A stretch of DNA of 15,335 bases, taken from assembly GCA_002352605.1 (NCBI GenBank), contig DEIP01000074.1:9402-24736 (forward strand). Reading direction: 5' to 3'. Below are positions 7,972 to 15,318 of this stretch, piece after piece (positions within the stretch are counted from its first letter, which is position 1; every line of letters begins with the position of its first letter). Both the position numbers and the translations under genes were made by a program. The notes under the pieces were generated by a model that saw nothing but the letters and a program-made list of their open reading frames with translations, did no database searches and had not been told where the DNA came from. The DNA is from Desulfobacteraceae bacterium UBA2771. GTDB lineage: Bacteria > Desulfobacterota > Desulfobacteria > Desulfobacterales > Desulfosarcinaceae.

Positions 7972-7996
7972 GAAAAAAGAAGGGCAACGGCCCTCC
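7972..7996 (-). promoter_or_regulatory. Leader hairpin with U-rich tail ahead of the rubrerythrin-like gene
   Basis: On the minus strand AGGGC-CGTT-GCCCT (7994 down to 7981), extended by one G-U pair, is followed directly by TCTTTTTTC. It lies about 40 bases before the start codon, inside the probable 5' leader. The form is that of a short intrinsic terminator, so it could act as an attenuator, or end transcripts arriving from upstream. The GACCGGAGG sequence containing the gene's Shine-Dalgarno also occurs once more immediately upstream of this hairpin. The stem is only five to six pairs, so the call is tentative. Confidence 0.4.
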
Positions 7997-8092
7997 GGTC
8001 AGTCAATCGTTTCTTTCGTTTCATCGATAACAAAATATGATTGCAAGCCGTATGCCATCTAAAAAACGATGGCGGAACCGGTTCGTTTTGTG

Positions 8093-8098
8093 TATAAT
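8093..8098 (+). promoter_or_regulatory. Candidate -10 box of the rhodanese-ferritin gene
   Basis: TATAAT, an exact sigma-70 -10 match, stands 53 bases before the ATG at 8152 in the AT-rich divergent spacer. No good -35 hexamer is seen at 16-18 bases upstream, so the promoter may need an activator or may be a chance match. A GGAGG six bases before the ATG supplies the ribosome site. Confidence 0.45.
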
Positions 8099-8151
8099 CA
8101 CGTTTACCTTACCGTTCCGCTTAAGAAACCCAGCAATGTTGGAGGACAAAT

Positions 8152-8988
8152 ATGAACTGGCGACAATTCCTGACCCCCGTGCAATCCATCGATACGAACC
8201 AGGCCAAGGCCTACCTCGAAGGCAAGCAGGTGAACGACTTGACCATTCTGGACGTACGCCAGCCCAAAGAGTACGAGGCCGGCCACATTCCCGGAGCCGT
8301 CCTCACCCCGCTGCCGGAGATTACCGACCACATGCACCGCATCGACCGAAGCAAACCGGTCATGGTTTACTGTGCCTCCGGGGGCCGCAGCCGGATGGCG
8401 GCGCAGTTGCTTTCCGGACAGGGATTCAGCAACGTCATCAACGTGGCCGGCGGCTTCAACGCCTGGACCAATGAAGTGGCGTTTTTGGGCGAAGAGAAGG
8501 GACTGGCGCTTTTCGACGGCGTCACCTCGGTAGAAAATGCCTTGGCCGTAGCTTACTCCCTGGAGGAAGGGTTGAAGGAGTTTTACGATTCCATGGCCAG
8601 CCGGGTGGATAGTGCCCCGGCGAGACAACTGTTTCACCAACTGTCTCAAATTGAAGTGAAACATCAGGACCGGATTCTGGCACAATACGCCGAGATCACC
8701 GGAGAGCCGGTCAACCGTGACACTTTTGAAGCCCAACAGGTACCGGCGGTACTGGAAGGTGGACTGAGCACCGAAGAGTACGCCAACCTTCTCATGCCCG
8801 CTTACGACACATTGCCGGATATCATTGAATTGGCAATGTCCATCGAAGCCCAAGCCCTGGATCTCTACCTGAGGGCATCGCAGAAAGCGCGAAACGAGGC
8901 GGGCAAGAAGGCCTTGATTCAGATTGCCGACGAGGAGAAGACCCACCTGGCACGGTTAGGTGAGCTGATGGAGGAGGTCCTGAATTAA
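8152..8988 (+). CDS. Rhodanese domain fused to a rubrerythrin/ferritin-like diiron domain
   Basis: This 278-residue cytoplasmic protein joins two modules. Residues about 10-108 form a rhodanese sulfurtransferase domain: LDVRQPKEYEAGHIPGA is the substrate-side signature and CASGGRSR holds the active-site Cys74. Residues about 125-278 form a four-helix ferritin-like domain. Its first ligand set is Glu138/139 with ExxH at Glu168-His171; the second is Glu232 with ExxH at Glu262-His265 (EEKTH). The fusion suggests that sulfane sulfur transfer and diiron redox or peroxide chemistry act on the same pathway, but no substrate can be named. The start has GGAGG six bases upstream. It is divergent from another diiron protein gene and is followed 48 bases later by a flavoprotein gene that may share its transcript. 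Confidence 0.9.
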   Translation: MNWRQFLTPVQSIDTNQAKAYLEGKQVNDLTILDVRQPKEYEAGHIPGAVLTPLPEITDHMHRIDRSKPVMVYCASGGRSRMAAQLLSGQGFSNVINVAGGFNAWTNEVAFLGEEKGLALFDGVTSVENALAVAYSLEEGLKEFYDSMASRVDSAPARQLFHQLSQIEVKHQDRILAQYAEITGEPVNRDTFEAQQVPAVLEGGLSTEEYANLLMPAYDTLPDIIELAMSIEAQALDLYLRASQKARNEAGKKALIQIADEEKTHLARLGELMEEVLN

Positions 8989-9036
8989 CGCTATTTTTCA
9001 TTCAAGATGAAACTCCGGCGGCAAGGAGGAGGCGAC

Positions 9037-10149
9037 ATGCAAAAACGACTGGTGCTCATCGGTGGCGGCCATGCCCACATGGTCACGCTGGCCAACCTGG
9101 GTAAAATCATCGAAAAAGGACACACCGTCACCGTCATCGGCCCGTCGGCACATCACTACTACTCGGGCATGGGGCCGGGCATGCTCTCCGGCACTTACCG
9201 GCCCGAACAGATTCGCTTCGCCACCCGGCACGTGGTCGAAATGCAGGGGGGCACTTTCCTGCCCGGCAAGGCGGCCACGATCGATCCTGAAAAGCGGGTC
9301 GTTACACTGGAAAACGGGGAGGTGGTGCCCTACGACGTACTCTCCTGCAACGCAGGCAGTCATGTTCCCCAACCGACCATTGACGGAAATCTTGAGGATA
9401 TCTTTTCCGTCAAACCCATCGAACACCTCATGCAGGCCAAAAGTCGCCTCGTCGACCATTTCAGCCGTCACGCCCCGAAGGTGGTCATCGTGGGCGGCGG
9501 CCCCTCTTCGGCAGAGGTGGCCGGCAACGTCTGGCAACTGGCCACCACCACCGGCAGGCAGATGCCGCGCATCACCATCTGCGCCGGCAAGGTCTTCATG
9601 TCCCGCTTTCCCATACCGATCCGCCGGAGGATCACGGGCACCTTGAGCCGGCGCAGAATCACCATCCACGAGGGTGGCTACGTAAAATCCGTATCTTCGT
9701 CAACGGTCAATCTGGATAACGGCGACACCCTGCCAGCAGATTTCATCTTCCTGGCCCTGGGCGTCAAGCCATCGGTCATTTTTGCGGATTCCGGCATCGC
9801 CACGGGACCCGACGGCGGCCTGCGGGTCAACCGTTTTTTGCAGAGCACCCAATATCCCGACATTTTCGGCGGCGGCGATTGCATTTTTTTCCAGGACCGG
9901 CCTCTGGACAAGGTGGGGGTCTATGCCGTTCGCCAAAATCCGGTTTTGTATCACAACATCGTGGCACGACTGGACGGCAACGACCCGATGCCCTTTGACC
10001 CCGGTGGTGACTATCTGCTGATCTTCAACCTGGGCGGCGGGATCGGCGTCCTGAAAAAACGCCGGCTGGTATTCGGCGGCCGTCCGGCATTCATCATCAA
10101 GGATTACATCGACCGGAAGTTCATGAAAAAATTCCAGGCCATTGAGTAG
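9037..10149 (+). CDS. FAD/NAD(P)-dependent oxidoreductase, TIGR03169 (SelD N-terminal-like) type
   Basis: The 370-residue protein has the two-dinucleotide-domain layout of NDH-2 and sulfide:quinone reductases. FAD-binding LIGGGHAHM is at about residues 7-15. YYSGMGPGMLSG follows at 41-52, a signature of the family found fused to selenophosphate synthetase in some bacteria. NAD(P)-binding VVIVGGGPSSAE is at 149-160, and FGGGDCIFF at 277-285 closes the FAD site. There is no CxxxxC or CxxC redox pair. The ATG at 9037 is chosen over the in-frame ATG at 9007 because AAGGAGGA lies just upstream with six-base spacing. There are no membrane helices, although a peripheral membrane location is possible. 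The true electron acceptor is unknown; a quinone reductase role is the main alternative to a selenium-linked one. Confidence 0.82.
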   Translation: MQKRLVLIGGGHAHMVTLANLGKIIEKGHTVTVIGPSAHHYYSGMGPGMLSGTYRPEQIRFATRHVVEMQGGTFLPGKAATIDPEKRVVTLENGEVVPYDVLSCNAGSHVPQPTIDGNLEDIFSVKPIEHLMQAKSRLVDHFSRHAPKVVIVGGGPSSAEVAGNVWQLATTTGRQMPRITICAGKVFMSRFPIPIRRRITGTLSRRRITIHEGGYVKSVSSSTVNLDNGDTLPADFIFLALGVKPSVIFADSGIATGPDGGLRVNRFLQSTQYPDIFGGGDCIFFQDRPLDKVGVYAVRQNPVLYHNIVARLDGNDPMPFDPGGDYLLIFNLGGGIGVLKKRRLVFGGRPAFIIKDYIDRKFMKKFQAIE

Positions 10150-10233
10150 GCATCGGATATCTTCAGTTCCGGATTCGTGTGGTCCGGCTGGTGCCTTCAA
10201 CGAACCACAAAATAGGCTCGCAATTGTGAAGTG

Positions 10234-11349
10234 ATGACCCCTGATTCTAACCATGAAAGCGCAACCCATCGGGCGGAAGCCGCCATCGCCATGCTGTCCC
10301 CCCTACCCTATGCCGCCGATCCGCTGCCGGGTATCGGCGGCACGATCAAAGCCGCCCCTGACCACTTTGTGGTCGAAGAGATCCTGCCCTATGCCGCCGG
10401 CGGTGAGGGTGAGCATGTCTACATCACCTTTCGTCGTGCCGGCTGGAACACCGCCGATGCTGCTCGCATCATGCAAAAACGCCTGGGCCTAGCCCACTCG
10501 GATGTGGGCTGGGGCGGGCGCAAAGACAAGAGGGCGGTGGTCGTGCAAACCCTGTCTTTTCGCTGCGGCGTCAAGCACCCGCTGACCCGAGTTGAAAACG
10601 CATTGGCCGACCTTCCCTTTGAGATTCTGGCCATCGACCGCCATCGCAACAAGATCAAAACCGGCCACGTGGCCGCCAACCGCTTCACCGTCGTGGTCAG
10701 CCGGCCCGAACCCGATGCACTGCCTCGGGCAATGGCCATCGCCGACCGGCTGAAGCAAACCGGCGTGCCCAACTTCTACGGTCCCCAGCGATTCGGCCAC
10801 GGAATGCTTAACATCCACCGGGGATTTTCCCTTTTCTCACCCACAAAAAAGGGACGTGGGGAGAGGTTCATGGTGTCGGTGGTCCAGTCGGCCCTGTTCA
10901 ACATCTGGCTCAAACAGCGCATGGAGGCCGGCGATTACCAGCGGCTTTTGGCCGGCGACATCGTCAAGAAGACCGACACGGGAGGCATGTTCATCGTCGA
11001 GGAGCCGACAATCGAGGAGCAACGCTTCGCTGCCGGAGAAATCGTCGCCACCGGCCCCATTTACGGATTCAAGATGAAACCGGCCATGGATGCCGCCGGT
11101 GAAAGGGAGGCGTCCCTTCTCGAGAAATTCAGTCTCACCCTGGAAGATTTCCGACGGCTGCGTTCACCGGGATCACGGCGGGAAGCCATCCTGATTCTGA
11201 TGGATCTGGAGGTATCTGAAGTAGACGACGGCCTCTGCTTTTCCTTTACACTTCCGTCCGGGGCTTACGCCACCACGGTTCTACGTGAATTCACCAAACC
11301 GTATCGGCGATCCGGCCCATCCGCAGAGACCTCTACCACCAGACCCTAA
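10234..11349 (+). CDS. truD: tRNA pseudouridine synthase D
   Basis: TruD converts U13 of certain tRNAs to pseudouridine. The 371-residue length is close to the family's usual 340-370. The catalytic motif is GRKDKRA, with Asp98 the nucleophile. Further family marks are NRFTVVV mid-protein, VPNFYGPQRFGHGMLNI before the insertion domain, and VLREFTK near the C-terminus. About 16 extra, poorly conserved residues follow that last motif. The start is uncertain: GTG at 10231 and ATG at 10234 are adjacent and lack a clear Shine-Dalgarno, and ATG at 10291 would still keep the conserved core. The gene sits 84 bases after the flavoprotein gene and need not share function with it. Confidence 0.93.
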   Translation: MTPDSNHESATHRAEAAIAMLSPLPYAADPLPGIGGTIKAAPDHFVVEEILPYAAGGEGEHVYITFRRAGWNTADAARIMQKRLGLAHSDVGWGGRKDKRAVVVQTLSFRCGVKHPLTRVENALADLPFEILAIDRHRNKIKTGHVAANRFTVVVSRPEPDALPRAMAIADRLKQTGVPNFYGPQRFGHGMLNIHRGFSLFSPTKKGRGERFMVSVVQSALFNIWLKQRMEAGDYQRLLAGDIVKKTDTGGMFIVEEPTIEEQRFAAGEIVATGPIYGFKMKPAMDAAGEREASLLEKFSLTLEDFRRLRSPGSRREAILILMDLEVSEVDDGLCFSFTLPSGAYATTVLREFTKPYRRSGPSAETSTTRP

Positions 11350-11455
11350 CCTGCATCGAGATCATCGAGGATAACGGCGAAATGGTATATTCGACGAAAC
11401 ACCGTCACTTGGCCTTTATCATTCTGTTTCTTCTTTATCGATCCGATGGAGTAAA

Positions 11456-12196
11456 ATGTTTATCTCAGAAAGAATATCGGCGGTAGTTGGCCTTTCGGCG
11501 GTTATGGTAGTAATATTTTCTACTCGGGTTCTCGGCCTCACCGGTGCGCCGGTGGACAGTATGGCGAACCAACGGCAGCAAATGGTGACCCATCAGCTGC
11601 GCGGCCGGAATATCGTGGATGCCCGTGTGTTAAGCGCCATGAAAACCGTGCCCCGCCATCTGTTCGTACCAAAATACCTGCGGCACCTGGCCTACCGGGA
11701 CACCCCGTTGCCCATCGGCCATGGGCAGACTATTTCCCAGCCCTATATCGTGGCCCTGATGTCTCAGTTGCTGTCCATAGAACCCGGCCGGCGAATACTG
11801 GAAATCGGCACCGGCTCCGGTTACCAGGCAGCAGTGCTTGCCGAAATGGGCGTTCAGGTCTTCAGTGTCGAGATCGTTCCCGAACTGGGCCACAGGGCTA
11901 TAAAAACACTCCGGCCCTTGGGATACAAAAACATCCGGGTAAAAATCGGCGACGGCTACCAGGGTTGGGGTGAGCATGCGCCCTTTGACGCCATCATCGT
12001 CACCTGCGCGCCGACCGGCATCCCGGAACCGCTCAAAGACCAACTCACCGAAGGGGGCCGCATGGTCATTCCCGTGGGAGAAGCAGGGCAGCAACAGTTG
12101 CTCTTGTTGACCAAACAGCACGGCGACGTCAAACGGAAAAAAATCGTGGATGTGCGTTTTGTGCCCATGATAGACAGGCGGGGGAAGACCTATTGA
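11456..12196 (+). CDS. pcm: Protein-L-isoaspartate O-methyltransferase with N-terminal export/anchor segment
   Basis: The enzyme methylates isoaspartyl residues in damaged proteins using S-adenosylmethionine, starting their repair. The family core begins near residue 40. DTPLPIGHGQTISQPYIVA (about 83-101) forms the substrate site. LEIGTGSGYQAAVLA (about 115-129) is SAM motif I, VFSVEIVP is motif post-I, and PFDAIIVT follows. At 246 residues it is about 35 longer than typical cytoplasmic forms. The excess begins with MFISER and a hydrophobic run (about residues 7-21), so the protein is probably exported or membrane-anchored. No clear AxA cleavage site or lipobox Cys is seen. The start has GGAG four bases upstream; an internal ATG at 11561 would give the ordinary cytoplasmic form but has a weaker ribosome site. 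Confidence 0.92.
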   Translation: MFISERISAVVGLSAVMVVIFSTRVLGLTGAPVDSMANQRQQMVTHQLRGRNIVDARVLSAMKTVPRHLFVPKYLRHLAYRDTPLPIGHGQTISQPYIVALMSQLLSIEPGRRILEIGTGSGYQAAVLAEMGVQVFSVEIVPELGHRAIKTLRPLGYKNIRVKIGDGYQGWGEHAPFDAIIVTCAPTGIPEPLKDQLTEGGRMVIPVGEAGQQQLLLLTKQHGDVKRKKIVDVRFVPMIDRRGKTY

Positions 12197-12294
12197 TGGC
12201 GGCACAAAATGGCATGGGTGCTTTCGATGGACATACCGGGTGATTGAAGACCTCCCACCCGATGCCGCATTCGCCAAGAAGGAGGCAAGCGGGA

Positions 12295-12810
12295 TCAAGT
12301 GCTCCATGTACCGGAAAGCGGACATCCCGCCAATTCAATCTTTTCCTTCAAGGTCTTCATGTTGAAGGGCTTCAACAACAGCCCATCCATGACATTGGCC
12401 CCTTCAAGCCGATCCGTCATATCTCCTTCGCCGTGGCCGCTCAAGATGATGACCTTGGTTCCGGTATACTCCTTTTTAATCTTATCGGCCAGTTGGTCGC
12501 CGTCGGACGACGGCATGTTGGGGTTGGTAATCACCAAATCGTAACGGGTCTTTTTCAAGAAACCGAGGGCATCCACCGCATTCATGGCGGTAGTGGGGTA
12601 AAGGCCCAGGCACACCGCCATTCTGTATAGTAGTTTCAAGGTGCCCAGTTTGTCGTCAGCGATCAGGATTCGCCTGGTATCGGAAGCAAGCCTTAACCCA
12701 TTTTTCGACTGCTCGGGGTGACCGTTCGTCGATGGATACAAAATTTCAGGCGATACCGGTGAGCGCGTATCGGACAACGGCTCTGATCGTTGGATGGTCA
12801 TCGTCGGCAT
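12295..12810 (-). pseudogene. Stand-alone receiver domain with Asn at the phospho-acceptor site (degenerate or atypical)
   Basis: The 171-residue frame is intact. A polar N-terminal tail of about 45 residues precedes one receiver domain with no output domain. The acidic pocket is kept in ILIADDK (Asp52, Asp53), the conserved Ser in VIILSGHG and the Lys in LLLKPF. The beta-3 strand reads YDLVITNPNMP, where Asn96 stands at the position of the phosphorylated Asp. The codon is AAC at 12523-12525; GAC would restore Asp. It therefore cannot be phosphorylated in the normal way. The ATG has AAGGAGG six bases upstream, so it is probably still translated. It may be a phosphorylation-independent regulator rather than a dead gene; pseudogene is used here only to flag the lost residue. 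Confidence 0.7.
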
Positions 12811-13242
12811 GAAAAACCTCCTTTTCTATCGGTTCTGGAATTTTAATGACGGTTCGGCGTTGGGTCGCACCACCTGAACAAATGGTCACCGGATAACTAT
12901 TTGAGGTATCATCCGTTTTTACGCGGGGTGCGGGCAGATTTCTTTCTGCAGGTGAAACTGCTCTCGGATGTTGGAAAAATAAGCTTGGCGTCAGCTATCG
13001 GAAAAAACACCCGGACAATGAGGAATGCTTAATGAATTCTCATGATGCAACAGATAGGCAGCCGCAACAATCCGCAAAACTGCCTAATTTCCGGACGGAC
13101 CATAGGTAATTTTACCCATGTCGGCAAAGGGTGCGGGCGGATTGCCATTGGCTGGAGAGACACCAATAACGGTGCAACGATGGAAAATGGCACCGGGTCC
13201 GAAGACCTCTTGAGGTTGCGTGTGGATCGGATCTTGAAGGGT
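12811..13242. other. Long intergenic stretch with palindromes, no gene seen
   Basis: These 432 bases separate the receiver gene from the kinase remnant. No reading frame shows family features. Three inverted repeats stand out: GCAGA/TCTGC at 12934-12949, an imperfect ATGAGGAAT/ATTCTCAT pair at 13018-13043, and an imperfect operator-like palindrome at 13101-13120 centred on GGTAA-TT-TTACC. A promoter for the receiver gene should lie here, but I could not identify convincing -35 and -10 hexamers on the minus strand. Base composition is more AT-rich than in the flanking genes. Confidence 0.5.
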
Positions 13243-14549
13243 TTATGAACGGAACAACGTTACCGTCACCCGCGTGCCTTCCCCCCGGGAGCTGACCAGA
13301 TCGATGGTTCCCCCATGGGAATCGACAATGGCCTTGCACAAACTCATTCCCAGCCCATAGCCGCCGGTCTTGCGGCTGCGCGAAATGTCCGGCCGGAAGA
13401 AGGGTTCAAACAGATGGGACAATGCCGAAGCGGGGATCCCCTCTCCCCGATCCTCGACGACAATGGCAAGGCAATCCGGGTTTTCAACCATGGATACCGA
13501 CACCGCCGGCCCATCTTCGGGGGTATGCTTCAACCCATTGTCAAGAAGATTGCGCCAAACGATTTTCATCTTCTCCGGATCTGCCTGAACCGGTTCATCA
13601 ACCAGCGGCCCCAGGACAATGCCCGGCAGGCGATCCTTGATATCCGAGGCCAAGGAGCGGATCAGCTCGCCCATACTGACGGGTTTCAGGTTCAATGAGG
13701 CGGCAGCATGCCGCATGCGGGCCGATTCCAGCAAGGTGGTCACCATGGTTTCCATCTCGGCCACATCGCTGCTCAGGGATTCTCGGAGGTCGGCATCGTC
13801 GAGAAATTCCAGCTGCACTTTGAGGCGGGTGATCGGGGAACGCAATTCGTTGCTCACATCCAGCAACAATTGCTCCTTGCTGTGCAGCAACCCGCCAGCC
13901 GTTTGGTCATGGCGTTGAAGGCCAGGGCCAGATCACGCAGTTCACCGCGCCCGGTTTCGGGTATGCGGTGATCGAGCCGCCCGGCACCCACCTCATCTAC
14001 GCCGGTCTTGAGGGTGTACAGGGGATTGAGAATTTTGCGGATGTAGAAATAGGCTGCCCCCAGAATCGTTAGCGTACCGGCTGCCATGGCTGCCAGGATC
14101 CAGATGGCCTGCGCCCCATGATGCACGTCCCGGGCAGAAATGAAGGTCAGTTGACCGCCGCGGTGGGTGAGGCAAATGAAGTGATGGCCTTTGAAACTGC
14201 CTATACTCAGGCCTGATGCATGATGGTACACCCACGCCCGGTCCAGATTGAAAAACCGAGGCAAGGGGCCGGTCTGCCACGTGTGATCGGGATGGTCGAA
14301 GCGGATCACCATGCCTGTGCGCCGGGCGATCTCCCGCGCCCGCTTTTCCTCCGGCGGATCTCCCAGATCCGTCACCAGGTATTCGGTATAAAGAAGCAGT
14401 TTCCGCTTGAAGGCACTTTCACTGTGGAAACGGATGATAATGAAGCCGACAATCACGATAAAGGTAATGGCCATGCCGGCGGCCAATGTGGCCAGCAGCA
14501 GCCGGGTGAACACGGAACGAAACAACCGCTTAATGCGAAACGTCTTCAT
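13243..14549 (-). pseudogene. Sensor histidine kinase, frameshifted and lacking the H-box histidine
   Basis: Joining two frames gives a CpxA-like kinase of about 435 residues. In order it has a membrane helix (about 13-40), a periplasmic sensor of about 125 residues, a second helix (AIWILAAMAAGTLTILGAAYF), a HAMP linker ending AFNAMTKRLAG, a DHp helix pair, and an ATPase domain. The ATPase domain keeps the N box (RNLLDNGLKHT), the D box (EDRGEGIP), the F box (LFEPFF) and the glycine lid (GYGLGMSL). Two lesions are visible. One base is missing at about 13890, right after the HAMP, so the upstream frame stops at 13854. The H box reads DVSNELRSP, with AAC at 13849-13851 where CAC would encode the autophosphorylated His. 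The ATG at 14549 overlaps the regulator's end by 20 bases and has GGGAG upstream. Confidence 0.85.
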
Positions 14550-15255
14550 CGACCGACTCCCGGGCCACGAAGGTATATCCGGTTCCCCACACCGTTTTGA
14601 TAAACCGCGGGTGCTTGGGATCATCACCCAGCTTCTGACGCAGCCGACTCATGGTGACGTCCACCACCCGGTTGAAGCATTCGCTGTCGATACCGCGAAG
14701 GGTTTGCATGATCTCGTCTCTGTCAAGAACCTTTCCGGCATGCCGGACCAGCAGATCCAGGGCGGCAAATTCACTGGTGGTCAGGTCCACTTCCCGATCG
14801 ACCATCAACACCTGTCGGCGATGAAAATCGATGGTCAAGGATCCGAAGCGCCTGCGGCGATCCGTACCGGCGTGCCGGACCCGACGCAGTACCGCCTGCA
14901 TGCGGGCCAACAGTTCGCGGGGCTCGAAGGGTTTGGGCAGATAATCGTCGGCACCCAATTCCAGACCCACTACCTTGTCCATCACATCCCCCCTGGCGGT
15001 GAGCATGATGATGGGCACACCACTGGATTCACGGATGCGTCTGCAGACATCGAAACCGCTCATGCCGGGAAGCATGACATCGAGGATAATCAAATCCAGC
15101 GCCAAGGTTCAGACCTTTTTTAGACCCGCATCGGCGTCGGTCCCCGAATAAACGGTAAACCCATAGTCCTTTAAAAACCGCTTGAGCAGGCGGTTGAGTT
15201 TTTCGTCGTCGTCAATGATAAGGGCTCGCGCAAAAATAACTTCACATTTTCGCAT
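14530..15255 (-). pseudogene. OmpR-family response regulator interrupted by an in-frame TGA
   Basis: Read through one stop, this is a 241-codon winged-helix response regulator. Its receiver begins ALIIDDDEKLNRLLK (acidic residues at 15-17). The phospho-acceptor is Asp59 in DLIILDVMLPG, with Thr in IIMLTARG and Lys in YLPKPFEP. The C-terminal DNA-binding domain includes VDLTTSEFAALDLL and the wing VWGTGYTFV. Codon 49 is TGA (15109-15111), in the same frame as both halves, where an Arg codon such as CGA would be expected; one C-to-T change explains it. A TTG at 15103-15105 could restart translation, but without beta-1 and the acidic pocket. The gene overlaps the kinase start by 20 bases, as an operon pair would. 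The first residues, MRKCEVIFAR, lie in a hairpin-rich element and may not be native. Confidence 0.85.
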
Positions 15256-15318
15256 CTCAGCTTCAGCCCATCTTTGGCTGATACCTCACTCTCAAAAGCC
15301 TCGAAATAGCTTGCTATT
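15230..15318 (-). repeat. Hairpin-rich element covering the start of the response regulator
   Basis: Three hairpins follow one another within 90 bases. AATAGC-TT-GCTATT lies at 15305-15318. TCAGCC/GGCTGA lies at 15263-15281 with a seven-base loop. GCGAAAAT/ATTTTTGC lies at 15230-15253 (minus-strand reading, eight pairs including one G-U). The last begins within the regulator's ATG, so it would partly hide the start codon in mRNA. No clear Shine-Dalgarno precedes that ATG. The arrangement looks like a small non-coding mobile repeat or a folded leader. Without a second copy in the window I cannot show it is repetitive. Confidence 0.4.

Noticed and set aside
6723..7973. 416-codon plus-strand open frame opposite the DUF3786 and rubrerythrin-like genes
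   Set aside because: It covers two well-supported minus-strand genes and their junction, and has no recognisable domain.
12197..12294. Shared terminator between the convergent pcm and receiver genes
   Set aside because: Only a five-base GGGTG/CACCC pairing with a long loop and no U-tract was found.
13042..13248. 68-codon plus-strand frame in the kinase-receiver spacer
   Set aside because: No Shine-Dalgarno, no domain features, low-complexity Gly/Asn composition, and it overlaps the kinase end tail to tail.
13854..13892. Programmed -1 frameshift joining the two kinase halves
   Set aside because: No X XXY YYZ slippery heptamer was seen at the junction, and the kinase also lacks its catalytic His, which fits decay better.
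15109..15111. TGA read as selenocysteine
   Set aside because: Receiver domains have no conserved Cys or Sec at this place, the expected residue is Arg, and no SECIS-like hairpin was identified just downstream.
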